DNA of 64,000 bases from Prevotellaceae bacterium (GTDB taxonomy: Bacteria; Bacteroidota; Bacteroidia; Bacteroidales; Bacteroidaceae). Shown here one piece after another: positions 51,610 through 59,283 of the stretch (positions are counted from its first letter, which is position 1; every line of letters begins with the position of its first letter). Under the pieces are notes generated by a model. That model was not told the DNA's origin. It saw only the letters and a list, made by a program, of their open reading frames with translations, and ran no database searches. The stretch is taken from assembly GCA_003150315.1 (NCBI GenBank), contig QAML01000002.1, forward strand, positions 27,374-91,373, given 5' to 3'. A program made the position numbers and the translations under genes.

Positions 51610-52443
51610 ATGAAGAAAATAGCAATACAAGGTATAAAGGGTTCTTTTCACGACATTGCGGCCCACCAATATTTCAAGGGTGAAGACATAGAGCTTATAT
51701 GTTGCGACACATTTGAAAAGGTGTTCGACGAAATGAGGCATGAAGGCTCGCTGTTTGCTCTCGTGGCAATAGAAAACACTATTGCGGGAAGTTTGCTGCA
51801 CAATTACGAACTTCTTTTGGAGAGTGGTCTTACGGTTGTGGGCGAACATAAATTGCAGATAGAGCACAGCATAATGTGTCTTCCCGAAGACGATTGGGAC
51901 ACACTCTCGGAAGTAAATTCTCATCCCGTGGCTCTCATGCAATGTTACCGATTCCTTAAAAACCATCCGGGACTTCGCGTTGTGGAAGACGATGACACGG
52001 CGGGTGCTGCGGAACACATTAGCAGCAGACACCTGAAGGGGCACGCCGCAATATGTCATAAGGATGCCGCTCCGCTTTACGGTTTGAAGGTTCTCGAAGA
52101 AGGAATACAGGACAACAAGCATAATTTTACACGTTTCCTTGTTCTTACCGATCCTTGGAATGCTGATCTTGTGAGAGACGCGCGCCTTTGCAACAAGTGC
52201 AGTCTTGTTTTCTCTCTTCCCGATGATGAAGGCTGTTTGTCGCAAGTTCTTTCGATTTTCTCGTTCTATAAAATAAATCTCACCAAAATACAATCGCTTC
52301 CTATCATAGGGCGTGAGTGGGAATACCTGTTTTATATAGATGTAACCTATGATGATTATGTGCGTTTCCATCAAAGTTTGGACGCCATAAAACCTTTGAC
52401 ACGTGAATTAAAAAATCTTGGAGAATATGTTGCAAAAAAATAA
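51610..52443 (+). CDS. pheA: Prephenate dehydratase with ACT domain
   Basis: This protein has 277 residues and converts prephenate to phenylpyruvate. I use the ATG at 51610 (KKIAIQGIKGSFHD…); an in-frame ATG at 51577 lies inside the terminator hairpin and is not a start. Dehydratase domain 1-180 with VAIENTIAGSL and the catalytic NFTRFLV (Thr174-Phe176). ACT domain about 190-275 (KCSLVFSLPDDEGCLSQVLSIF). The Phe-binding motifs of feedback-inhibited enzymes are altered: ESRP is QSLP and GALV is GCLS. No chorismate mutase domain is present; that activity is fused to the DAHP synthase two genes on. It overlaps the next gene by 17 bases. Confidence 0.95.
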   Translation: MKKIAIQGIKGSFHDIAAHQYFKGEDIELICCDTFEKVFDEMRHEGSLFALVAIENTIAGSLLHNYELLLESGLTVVGEHKLQIEHSIMCLPEDDWDTLSEVNSHPVALMQCYRFLKNHPGLRVVEDDDTAGAAEHISSRHLKGHAAICHKDAAPLYGLKVLEEGIQDNKHNFTRFLVLTDPWNADLVRDARLCNKCSLVFSLPDDEGCLSQVLSIFSFYKINLTKIQSLPIIGREWEYLFYIDVTYDDYVRFHQSLDAIKPLTRELKNLGEYVAKK

Positions 52444-53617
52444 TGCAGCCAACGGTATAGTTCCCGCCGAACGCCTTGGCTCGGTTAGCGAATACTATTT
52501 CAGCCGCAAGTTGAAGGAAGTGGCAAAAATGAACGCCGAGGGCAAAAATGTCATAAGCCTTGCAATAGGAAGTCCGGATATGCCTCCTTCAAAAGCCACG
52601 GTAGACGAACTTTGCAGAGTGGCTAAGCTTCCGGAAGCTCACGGATACCAGCCCACAATGGGTACACCCGAGCTAAGAAAAGCCATGTCTCAGTGGTATA
52701 AACGTTGGTTTGACGTGGATTTGAATCCCGACAACGAAATACAACCTCTGATAGGTTCGAAAGAAGGTATACTCCATGTAACTCTGGCATTTGTTAACCC
52801 GGGAGACAAAGTGCTTGTGCCCAATCCGGGATACCCGACTTATACTTCGCTAAGCAAACTTCTCGGTGCGCAGGTGGTGAATTATAATCTTCGTCCCGAG
52901 AATGATTGGCAACCCGACTTTGAAGAACTTGAAAGCATGGATCTTTCGGGCGTGAAACTGCTTTGGAGCAATTATCCCAACATGCCTACGGGGGCAAATG
53001 CACGTCGTGAGACTTATGAGAAACTTGTAGATTTCGCAAAACGCCATAATATTGTGGTGGTAAACGACAATCCTTACAGTTTTATCCTAAATAATCATCC
53101 CATAAGCCTTTTGCAGGTTCCCGGAGCCAAGGATTGCTGCATAGAATTCAATTCCATGAGTAAAAGCCACAATATGCCGGGATGGCGTGTGGGACTTGCG
53201 GCAAGCAATTCGCAATTCATTCAGTGGATATTGAAAGTAAAGAGCAACATAGACAGTGGAACTTTTCGCGCCATCCAACTTGCAGCCGCAAAAGCCTATG
53301 ATAATGACGAACAATGGCATCATGCGGCAAACATAGATACTTATTCGCGCCGCCGTGTGTACGCGGAAAAAATAATGCAAGCCATGAATTGCGAATACGA
53401 AAAGACACAAGTGGGAATGTTTCTTTGGGGCAGGATTCCTGATAAGTATAAAGATGCCGAGGAACTCACCGAAAAAGTTTTGCAGGAGGGCAAGGTTTTT
53501 ATAACACCGGGCTTTATTTTCGGAACAAACGGATCACGCTACGTAAGAATATCACTGTGTGCAAAAGACGAGAAACTTAAAGAGGCTCTCGAAAGAATAG
53601 AAAACATGAAATTATAA
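52427..53617 (+). CDS. Class I aminotransferase of the Phe/Tyr operon
   Basis: This protein has 396 residues from the ATG at 52427, inside the end of pheA. It is a fold-type I PLP enzyme with VISLAIGSPDMPPSKA, LIGSKEGILHV, WSNYPNMPTGANA (PLP Asn), VVNDNPYSFIL (Asp) and the PLP lysine in FNSMSKSHNMPGWRVG. Closest in style to the LL-DAP-aminotransferase/aspartate-aminotransferase group. Its position between pheA and the DAHP synthase gene argues that it transaminates phenylpyruvate and 4-hydroxyphenylpyruvate to Phe and Tyr. The gene starts before pheA ends, so translation is coupled. Confidence 0.9.
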   Translation: MLQKNNAANGIVPAERLGSVSEYYFSRKLKEVAKMNAEGKNVISLAIGSPDMPPSKATVDELCRVAKLPEAHGYQPTMGTPELRKAMSQWYKRWFDVDLNPDNEIQPLIGSKEGILHVTLAFVNPGDKVLVPNPGYPTYTSLSKLLGAQVVNYNLRPENDWQPDFEELESMDLSGVKLLWSNYPNMPTGANARRETYEKLVDFAKRHNIVVVNDNPYSFILNNHPISLLQVPGAKDCCIEFNSMSKSHNMPGWRVGLAASNSQFIQWILKVKSNIDSGTFRAIQLAAAKAYDNDEQWHHAANIDTYSRRRVYAEKIMQAMNCEYEKTQVGMFLWGRIPDKYKDAEELTEKVLQEGKVFITPGFIFGTNGSRYVRISLCAKDEKLKEALERIENMKL

Positions 53618-53628
53618 GATATATCACA

Positions 53629-54696
53629 ATGGAACTCAAATTAGAAAAACTTAATCTCCCGGGCGTGGAAGACAAACGCCCTCTCGTAATGGCGGGACCT
53701 TGCAGCGCAGAAACCGAAGAGCAAGTCATTACCACAGCACAGCAACTAAGTAAAATAGGAGTAAAGATATTTCGTGCGGGAATATGGAAACCGCGTACCA
53801 AACCTGGAAGTTTTGAAGGAATAGGCGAGGAAGGACTTCCATGGATGCAGCGCGTGCAAAAAGAATGCGGAATGCTTGTGGCTACGGAGGTAGCAAATAA
53901 AGCACATGTGGAAGCTGCTTTGAAAGCCGGCATAGATATTCTTTGGATAGGTGCTCGTACTTCTGCCAATCCCTTTGCCATGCAGGAAATAGCCGATTCT
54001 CTTAAGGGCGTTGATATTCCTGTTTTGGTAAAGAACCCGGTTAATCCCGATCTTGAGCTTTGGATTGGTGCGCTTGAGCGTCTTAATAATGCAGGAATAA
54101 AACGTCTTGGTGCCATTCATCGTGGTTTTTCCACTTATGACAAACGTATTTATCGTAATTTGCCTATGTGGCATATTGCTATAGAACTTCATCGCCGCAT
54201 TCCCAATCTTCCCATGATTTGCGACCCGAGTCATATTGGCGGAAAGCGTGAACTTATTGCTCCTCTCTGCCAGCAGGCAATGGATCTCGGTTTCGACGGT
54301 CTCATAATAGAAAGTCATTGCAAACCCGACGAAGCTTGGAGCGATGCAAGCCAACAAGTTACTCCCGAGGTTCTTGATTTTATACTTGACAGACTTGTTG
54401 TTCGTTCCACTACGCAATCTACGGAGAGTCTTCATGCTTTGCGCTATCAAATAGACGAATGCGACAATAATATTCTCGATATTTTGGCAAAGCGTATGAG
54501 AATTTCGCGTGAAATAGCCGTTTACAAGCGCGAGCATAACATGACTGTTGTTCAGGCAGGGCGTTATAATGAGATTCTCGACAAACGTGTGGCTCAAGGC
54601 ATGCTTTGTGGCATGAGTGCCGACTTCCTTAAAACTATCTTCGAAGCCATACACGAGGAAAGCGTTCACCAGCAACTTGAACTGATAAACCGATAA
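53629..54696 (+). CDS. aroF: Bifunctional DAHP synthase / chorismate mutase
   Basis: This is a 355-residue fusion. Residues about 1-260 are a DAHP synthase of the KDO8P-synthase-like subtype (VMAGPCSAETEEQV, FRAGIWKPRTKPGSFEG, VLVKNPVNPDLELWIGAL, MICDPSHIGGKRE). Residues about 265-355 are an AroQ-type chorismate mutase (LRYQIDECDNNILDILAKRMRIS … EIAVYKREHNM). One polypeptide thus covers the first reaction of the shikimate pathway and the branch step to prephenate. Fusion of the mutase to a DAHP synthase usually makes the latter sensitive to prephenate or chorismate; that control is inferred here. It lies 11 bases after the aminotransferase gene. Confidence 0.96.
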   Translation: MELKLEKLNLPGVEDKRPLVMAGPCSAETEEQVITTAQQLSKIGVKIFRAGIWKPRTKPGSFEGIGEEGLPWMQRVQKECGMLVATEVANKAHVEAALKAGIDILWIGARTSANPFAMQEIADSLKGVDIPVLVKNPVNPDLELWIGALERLNNAGIKRLGAIHRGFSTYDKRIYRNLPMWHIAIELHRRIPNLPMICDPSHIGGKRELIAPLCQQAMDLGFDGLIIESHCKPDEAWSDASQQVTPEVLDFILDRLVVRSTTQSTESLHALRYQIDECDNNILDILAKRMRISREIAVYKREHNMTVVQAGRYNEILDKRVAQGMLCGMSADFLKTIFEAIHEESVHQQLELINR

Positions 54697-54699
54697 ACG

Positions 54700-55473
54700 A
54701 TGAGGATTTTAATTCTCGGCGCGGGCAAAATGGGGTCATTCTTTGTCGACCTCCTGAGTTTTGATCACGAAACGGCTGTTTTCGATACCGATCCAAAGCG
54801 TTTGCGTTTCATGTACAACACGCAGCGTTTCACAAGGCTTGAGGAAATAGATGCATTCCGTCCAGAAATGGTTATTAACGCAGTTACTCTCAAAGCCACG
54901 ATTCCTGCTTTCGAAAAAGTCATTCCGCATATCCCCGACAACTGTATATTGAGCGACATTGCTTCGGTTAAGACGGGCATGAAAGAGTTTTACGACAAAT
55001 GCGGCTTCAAATACGTTTCCACCCATCCCATGTTCGGTCCCACATTTGCCAATCTCGGCTCGTTAAGTTCCGAGAACGCAATAATAATTAAGGAAGGCGA
55101 CTATATGGGACGCATTTTCTTCCGCGATCTCTACAATCGTTTAGGACTGAATGTGTGCGAATATACATTTGAAGAGCATGACGAAACGGTGGCTTACTCG
55201 TTGAGCATTCCTTTTGTCTCTACTTTTGCTTTTGCAGCCGTTATGAAACATCAGGATGCGCCGGGAACAACGTTCAAACGCCACATGGCAATAGCTCGCG
55301 GTGTACTTGGTGAGGACGACACACTGCTTCGCGAAATTCTTTTCAATCCTCTTACCTCCGGTCAGGTAGAAAAAATTCGCACGGAGCTTAGCGAACTCAT
55401 TGACATCATAGATCATAAGGACGAGGCGAGACTCGGAGCTTATCTTACCAAAATCCGTAAGAACATAGAGTAA
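54700..55473 (+). CDS. tyrA: Prephenate dehydrogenase
   Basis: This is a 257-residue NAD(P)-dependent dehydrogenase giving 4-hydroxyphenylpyruvate for tyrosine. It has the N-terminal Rossmann motif LILGAGKMGSFF, then FDTDPKRLRFM, SDIASVKTGM and the catalytic His in STHPMFGPTFANL, followed by a helical dimerisation domain (about 165-257). There is no ACT domain, so feedback by tyrosine through such a domain is not expected. It starts 3 bases after the DAHP synthase gene and is the last gene of the attenuated operon. A terminator follows at 55493. Confidence 0.95.
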   Translation: MRILILGAGKMGSFFVDLLSFDHETAVFDTDPKRLRFMYNTQRFTRLEEIDAFRPEMVINAVTLKATIPAFEKVIPHIPDNCILSDIASVKTGMKEFYDKCGFKYVSTHPMFGPTFANLGSLSSENAIIIKEGDYMGRIFFRDLYNRLGLNVCEYTFEEHDETVAYSLSIPFVSTFAFAAVMKHQDAPGTTFKRHMAIARGVLGEDDTLLREILFNPLTSGQVEKIRTELSELIDIIDHKDEARLGAYLTKIRKNIE

Positions 55474-55492
55474 TGCAGCGACGCATGAAACC

Positions 55493-55529
55493 AAAAAGCG
55501 GAAAGCCTTAAAGGTTTTCCGCTTTTTTT
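55493..55529. terminator. Terminator of the Phe/Tyr operon (probably bidirectional)
   Basis: AAAAAGCGGAAA pairs with TTTCCGCTTTTT around a short inner stem. The A and T runs on the two sides suit both the operon and the convergent gene ending at 55569. Confidence 0.8.
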
Positions 55530-55568
55530 GTTATGTTTTCCGCCCGGCGTTTTGCGCCGTCGTGAAAT

Positions 55569-56009
55569 TTATTCCTCCTTCTTTTCTTCCGCAGCGGCGG
55601 GTTCTTCGGGTTTTTCCTCTTCAAAATCGTTTATTCCGCCTTTTATCAGCAAATCATACCATACAAGAAGTTTGCGAATGTCGCTGTCGTGCACACGGTC
55701 GGGGTCGTATTCGGGAAGAACCTGGGCAAAATATTCGCGAAGTTCCTTGGTCTCTATCTTGCGCGGGTTGAATTTGAGTGCTTCTCCGTTTTCGTGTGTC
55801 TTTACTTTGTTGAAAACGCTAATCAGCGGCTCGTCTTCTTCCTCGCAATATATGGAAATGTCGTTAAGTGAAACAACTTTGTCGTGCATTCCCACGGAAA
55901 ATCTCTGATGTTTGTCGTCAACGCTCTCTACTATGAGCATTCCGCGACCTTGTTTCATAAGTTTGTAAAGACCGGGCTTGCCGGATATCGAAATTATTCT
56001 CTCTTCCAT
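55569..56009 (-). CDS. DUF5606-like conserved protein
   Basis: This is a 146-residue cytoplasmic protein: N-terminal beta-rich domain (IISISGKPGLYKLMKQGRGMLIVESVD … KVVSLNDISIY), then a helical segment (ETKELREYFAQVLPEYDPDRVHDSDIRKLLVWYDLL). It ends in a Glu/Ala/Lys-rich disordered tail (about 125-146). This layout is that of the Bacteroidota-specific DUF5606 proteins, whose function is unknown. It lies 31 bases upstream of the stop of no other gene in its direction and is probably co-transcribed from the DUF1080-PHP lipoprotein promoter or an unseen one. Confidence 0.75.
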   Translation of the reverse strand: MEERIISISGKPGLYKLMKQGRGMLIVESVDDKHQRFSVGMHDKVVSLNDISIYCEEEDEPLISVFNKVKTHENGEALKFNPRKIETKELREYFAQVLPEYDPDRVHDSDIRKLLVWYDLLIKGGINDFEEEKPEEPAAAEEKKEE

Positions 56010-56040
56010 TTTATGTTTCTGTTTTTATGGTTCTTTTCTA

Positions 56041-57501
56041 TTAGTTTTTCAATTCTGCTATGGGAGTCGGAGCTTTATGCGGGTCTCCGATGTGATTATA
56101 GTTCACGGCTTTTCTCTTACTCTTGTTGCTCATGGTTGGAAACCAGATGTCCGCTGCCGTAAGTCCGCACTCTTTCACGGCGTTTATGGCATATTCGCTC
56201 CTTCCAAAGTCGGGATTTTCGTTATTTGTGCCGAAAGTGAACTTTATTCCGCGTTTCTTTGCCATGCGGATTATTTTGTAGCTCGGCAGTTTGTAACGCG
56301 AATTTATTTCAAGGGCAATGCCGTTATTATGTAGCACATCGAGCACACGGTTTATGCGTTTGTCGGTCCAATACTTGTCATATTCGTCCTGCATTATCTC
56401 GGGCAGAAAAGTGGGATTGGCATAAAAGTCCACAGGTTCGTTTGTCAAAATTTTTACTATCTGATCCACGAGCATATCCATGTACTGTTCTTTAGTGCGT
56501 CCGTCAAGTTTCACTTCTTCATTGCGATAAATGCGGCAGATGTGCCCTTTGTCCACTATTGTAAGGGCATCTGTAAACAAGTAATCGAATCCGTTCAGCA
56601 CGGGGCGCGTGAATTTTGCTATCCAACGACGACCTTCGCCCTGCGCTCCCATCATAAACGGTGCCGACTTCATTTTCTTGCAGTATTCTATGGCTGCGCT
56701 GTCGTCGGGAAGCATTGTGCCTATTCCGCCCTCGCCTAAATTTATGCTTATGCCGTAGTTTATGCCGTAGTTCATGGACTTTGCCTGCGCCATTTCCTGT
56801 GTCAGTCCCCCTTTGAGGTGAACGTGATAGTCAATGACGGGAAAGTTTTGCTGTTGCAGCCTTATAGCTCCGTCCTTTTGCTCGTCTATCGGCGGCAGGG
56901 TGTCGTTAGGGTTCTTTGCGCCGGCTTCAAGTTGTGTCAGTTTCAGGTTCTTGAACGAAACCGTTCCCTTGCGCCCTTCGAGCGCAAAGTTTCCGTGGCT
57001 CAAAAGTCTGTTGGCGTATTGCGCCAAACGGTATGGTTTTTCCGGCTCGGTGTAGCAAACTACCTCCGTGCCGTTTACGGCTATCGTTATGTTCTTTCCC
57101 CTTACGGCAATTTCAAAGTCAAACCATTTCCCGTCGCTTGCCTGCGAATGGTAAAGGTTTCTTACGGTTGACAGACTGCCAGTTTTGCGCGTTCCGTCGG
57201 TTTTGCCGTTATGAATGAGCATTTCATATCCGTCGTCTTTCCCGTTGTTGTGAAACAATACGGCAGCTTCGGCATCGCTGTCGGCAAGTACCTGTCCCTG
57301 CAATATGAAATTTGTGCAATCGTCCCCTCCTGTGTACTTCTGTCCGGCTTCCACTTTTATCTCGGTGGAGTTTACGGTGGTTTCTCCGCATGTCCATTGC
57401 GTAAGAGCCTGACTTTTGTTGCCGCTTTCGCATGAAAGCAGTGCCGCAAACATAGCTAACGGGGCAAGCAAGCGTGCCACAGGTGAAAGAATGGCTTTCA
57501 T
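56041..57501 (-). CDS. Lipoprotein fusing a DUF1080-like lectin domain to a PHP-type hydrolase domain
   Basis: This is a 486-residue protein with a lipobox ALLSC (Cys24). Residues about 30-195 resemble a DUF1080/3-keto-disaccharide-hydrolase or LamG-like jelly roll (FILQGQVLADSDAEAAVLFHN, KWFDFEIAVRGKNITIAVNG, GTVSFKNLKLTQL). Residues about 220-480 look like a PHP/amidohydrolase-type metal barrel: VIDYHVHLKGGLT, then YANPTFLPEI, LEINSRYKLPS and KFTFGTNNENPDFGRSEY. The metal ligands fit PHP phosphoesterases, but the extracytoplasmic site and the attached lectin domain suggest action on a glycan-linked substrate. I do not know a described member of this layout. Confidence 0.7.
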   Translation of the reverse strand: MKAILSPVARLLAPLAMFAALLSCESGNKSQALTQWTCGETTVNSTEIKVEAGQKYTGGDDCTNFILQGQVLADSDAEAAVLFHNNGKDDGYEMLIHNGKTDGTRKTGSLSTVRNLYHSQASDGKWFDFEIAVRGKNITIAVNGTEVVCYTEPEKPYRLAQYANRLLSHGNFALEGRKGTVSFKNLKLTQLEAGAKNPNDTLPPIDEQKDGAIRLQQQNFPVIDYHVHLKGGLTQEMAQAKSMNYGINYGISINLGEGGIGTMLPDDSAAIEYCKKMKSAPFMMGAQGEGRRWIAKFTRPVLNGFDYLFTDALTIVDKGHICRIYRNEEVKLDGRTKEQYMDMLVDQIVKILTNEPVDFYANPTFLPEIMQDEYDKYWTDKRINRVLDVLHNNGIALEINSRYKLPSYKIIRMAKKRGIKFTFGTNNENPDFGRSEYAINAVKECGLTAADIWFPTMSNKSKRKAVNYNHIGDPHKAPTPIAELKN

Positions 57502-57527
57502 TTTTTGCTGTATTTATTTTTCCGCCG

Positions 57528-57535
57528 CAAAGGTA
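57528..57535 (-). promoter_or_regulatory. Minus-7 element of the DUF1080-PHP gene
   Basis: TACCTTTG on the minus strand, 27 bases upstream of the ATG. Confidence 0.55.
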
Positions 57536-57612
57536 AAATAATTATGTAAACCTACGGGTTGCAAATCGGGCAAAAATGCCTTGTCTCCGCCCGATTCGCC
57601 CCGGTGAGGTTC

Positions 57613-58794
57613 TTAAAAGCCGCGTTTTGCGTAGGCTTTGGCAAGTTGGTTCATTGCTTTTTCTATTGTGCAGCGCGGTTGTCCCACGTTCATACGCATG
57701 AATCCCCTGCCGGGTTTGCCAAACATCTCGCCGTCGTTCAGATATAGTCCGGCATCGTTTATGTAAAAGTCGGTGAGTTCTTTTTGCGAGTCAAGTCCCA
57801 AAGCGCGATTGTCAAGAAACAGCAGGAACGAGGCTTCGGGAGTGATGAATGTTATCTTCGGGCAGTGGCTTGCCAAAAAATCGTACACATATTCCACATT
57901 GCCTTTCACATAGTCGAGCATTTGTTTCAGCCATTCCTCGCCCTCGGGGCTGTAGCAGGCTTCCACGCAGTCGTAAGCAAAGACGTTGCCGTTGCCTATG
58001 TCGTTGTTCTCGAGATACGAGAAGAATTTGCGACGCAGTGAGTCGTTCAGAACAATTGTGTGCGATGCCACAACACCCGGAAGGTTGAACGTCTTTGTCG
58101 GAGCCATGAATGTAATGGTTATGTCCGCAGCTTCGTCGCACGATGTGGCTGTAGGTATGTGGTCGGCGGCATTGTATGTCATGTCTGCGTGAATTTCGTC
58201 GCTCACCAATACCACTCCGTGCTTTTTGCACAGTTTCACTACTTGGGCTATCTCTTCTTTTGTCCACGATGTGCCGCCGGGATTGTGGGGATTGCATAAA
58301 ATGAACATTTTGCATTCGGGAAGACGACGGTCAATTTCGTCATAGTCCATGCGGTAACGTCCGTTTTCCAGAATCAGCGGCACTTCCACCACTTTTCTTT
58401 CGCTTCCGCGTGTAACATTTCCGAACGGGTGGTAAACGGGTGTCTCAATCATCACCGCATCGCCCTTTTCGGTGAAACAGTTAACGGCAAAGTATATGCC
58501 CGGAACTATTCCCGGCACATAGTGTATGGCTTTTCGGGGAACGTCAAAGGAGTAATGGCGTTTGTTCCAATCTTCTATGCAGCGGTAATATGACTCCGAA
58601 GCGCAGGTATAGCCTAAAATGTGCTGCTTGAGCCTTTTTTCTATTGCTTTAATAACAAACGGCGGAGTGGGGAAGCCCATGTCGGCAATCCAAAGCGGCA
58701 TCAGGTCGTCGCGTCCCGTTGCCTGCTTCATAAGCTCCATGCTCACGCAGTCGGTATCCTTACGCTCTATCGGCGTACTGAAATCGTATTTCAT
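57613..58794 (-). CDS. patB: MalY/PatB-type PLP-dependent C-S lyase
   Basis: This is a 393-residue aminotransferase-fold enzyme of the PatB/MalY group: YDFSTPIERKDTDCVSME-type N terminus, LPLWIADMGFPTPP-like block, YHPFGNVTRG, CNPHNPGGTSW and VSDEIHADM. The PLP lysine is in APTKTFNLPG and the C-terminal arginine in GFMRMNVGQPR. Members cleave cystathionine or cysteine conjugates (beta-lyase) and serve methionine synthesis or cysteine breakdown. Together with metA in this window it fits methionine synthesis, but it is not linked to it. It has its own promoter at 58826. Confidence 0.92.
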   Translation of the reverse strand: MKYDFSTPIERKDTDCVSMELMKQATGRDDLMPLWIADMGFPTPPFVIKAIEKRLKQHILGYTCASESYYRCIEDWNKRHYSFDVPRKAIHYVPGIVPGIYFAVNCFTEKGDAVMIETPVYHPFGNVTRGSERKVVEVPLILENGRYRMDYDEIDRRLPECKMFILCNPHNPGGTSWTKEEIAQVVKLCKKHGVVLVSDEIHADMTYNAADHIPTATSCDEAADITITFMAPTKTFNLPGVVASHTIVLNDSLRRKFFSYLENNDIGNGNVFAYDCVEACYSPEGEEWLKQMLDYVKGNVEYVYDFLASHCPKITFITPEASFLLFLDNRALGLDSQKELTDFYINDAGLYLNDGEMFGKPGRGFMRMNVGQPRCTIEKAMNQLAKAYAKRGF

Positions 58795-58825
58795 GATTTG
58801 TATCTTGTTTTTTTATTGTCGCCTG

Positions 58826-58833
58826 CAAAGGTA
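58826..58833 (-). promoter_or_regulatory. Minus-7 element of patB
   Basis: TACCTTTG on the minus strand, 32 bases upstream of the patB ATG. The 489-base divergent region 58795-59283 otherwise holds repeat copy 9 and the GH78 promoter. Confidence 0.55.
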
Positions 58834-58985
58834 GTTAAAATAGCTTGCCTGCGCCCCCGCCGTGCCAAACTTCTTGAGCGCGGAGGCAGCTGTGGCGCGG
58901 AAAAACATTCCTGTATTCGCCCGAATTTGTGAATTTTCTTGCAAGTTGCTGAAAACCAAATGTTTAACCTTGTTTCAAAAGGTGT

Positions 58986-59114
58986 ATGTAAGTTATTGTT
59001 TATCAGGTGTTTGGAATGCTCAAAAATACAAGGCACTTATTTTAAAATAAGTGCCTTGTATTTTAAAATATATGGCTTGTGTTTTTTGCGATAAGCCATG
59101 TGTTTTTTCGGCAT
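58986..59114 (-). repeat. Intergenic 21-bp-period palindromic element, copy 9
   Basis: This reverse copy has the end box GTAAGTTATTGTTTATCAG at 58988, units B and B' as a perfect 42-base palindrome (59023-59064), an A'-like unit TATATGGCTTGTG and the leading arm GCGATAAGCCATGTG. It lies between divergent genes. Confidence 0.9.
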
Positions 59115-59203
59115 CGCCGTGCGGGTTGCGCAATGAGACGGATTTTGCTTTCTCCTGCGTTTTCCATCAGTCTGCCGGTGCCTGTGTTCATTTCTTTAAT
59201 CCG

Positions 59204-59236
59204 TTTGCACTATTTCATGCGGATTGTGTATATTTG
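59204..59236 (+). promoter_or_regulatory. Consensus promoter of the GH78 gene
   Basis: TTTG (59204-59207), 21 bases, TATATTTG (59229-59236), 47 bases upstream of the ATG. Confidence 0.75.
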
Positions 59237-59283
59237 CATGACATATATAACGTTTTTACCAAACATCATATCACGAAAATAAA

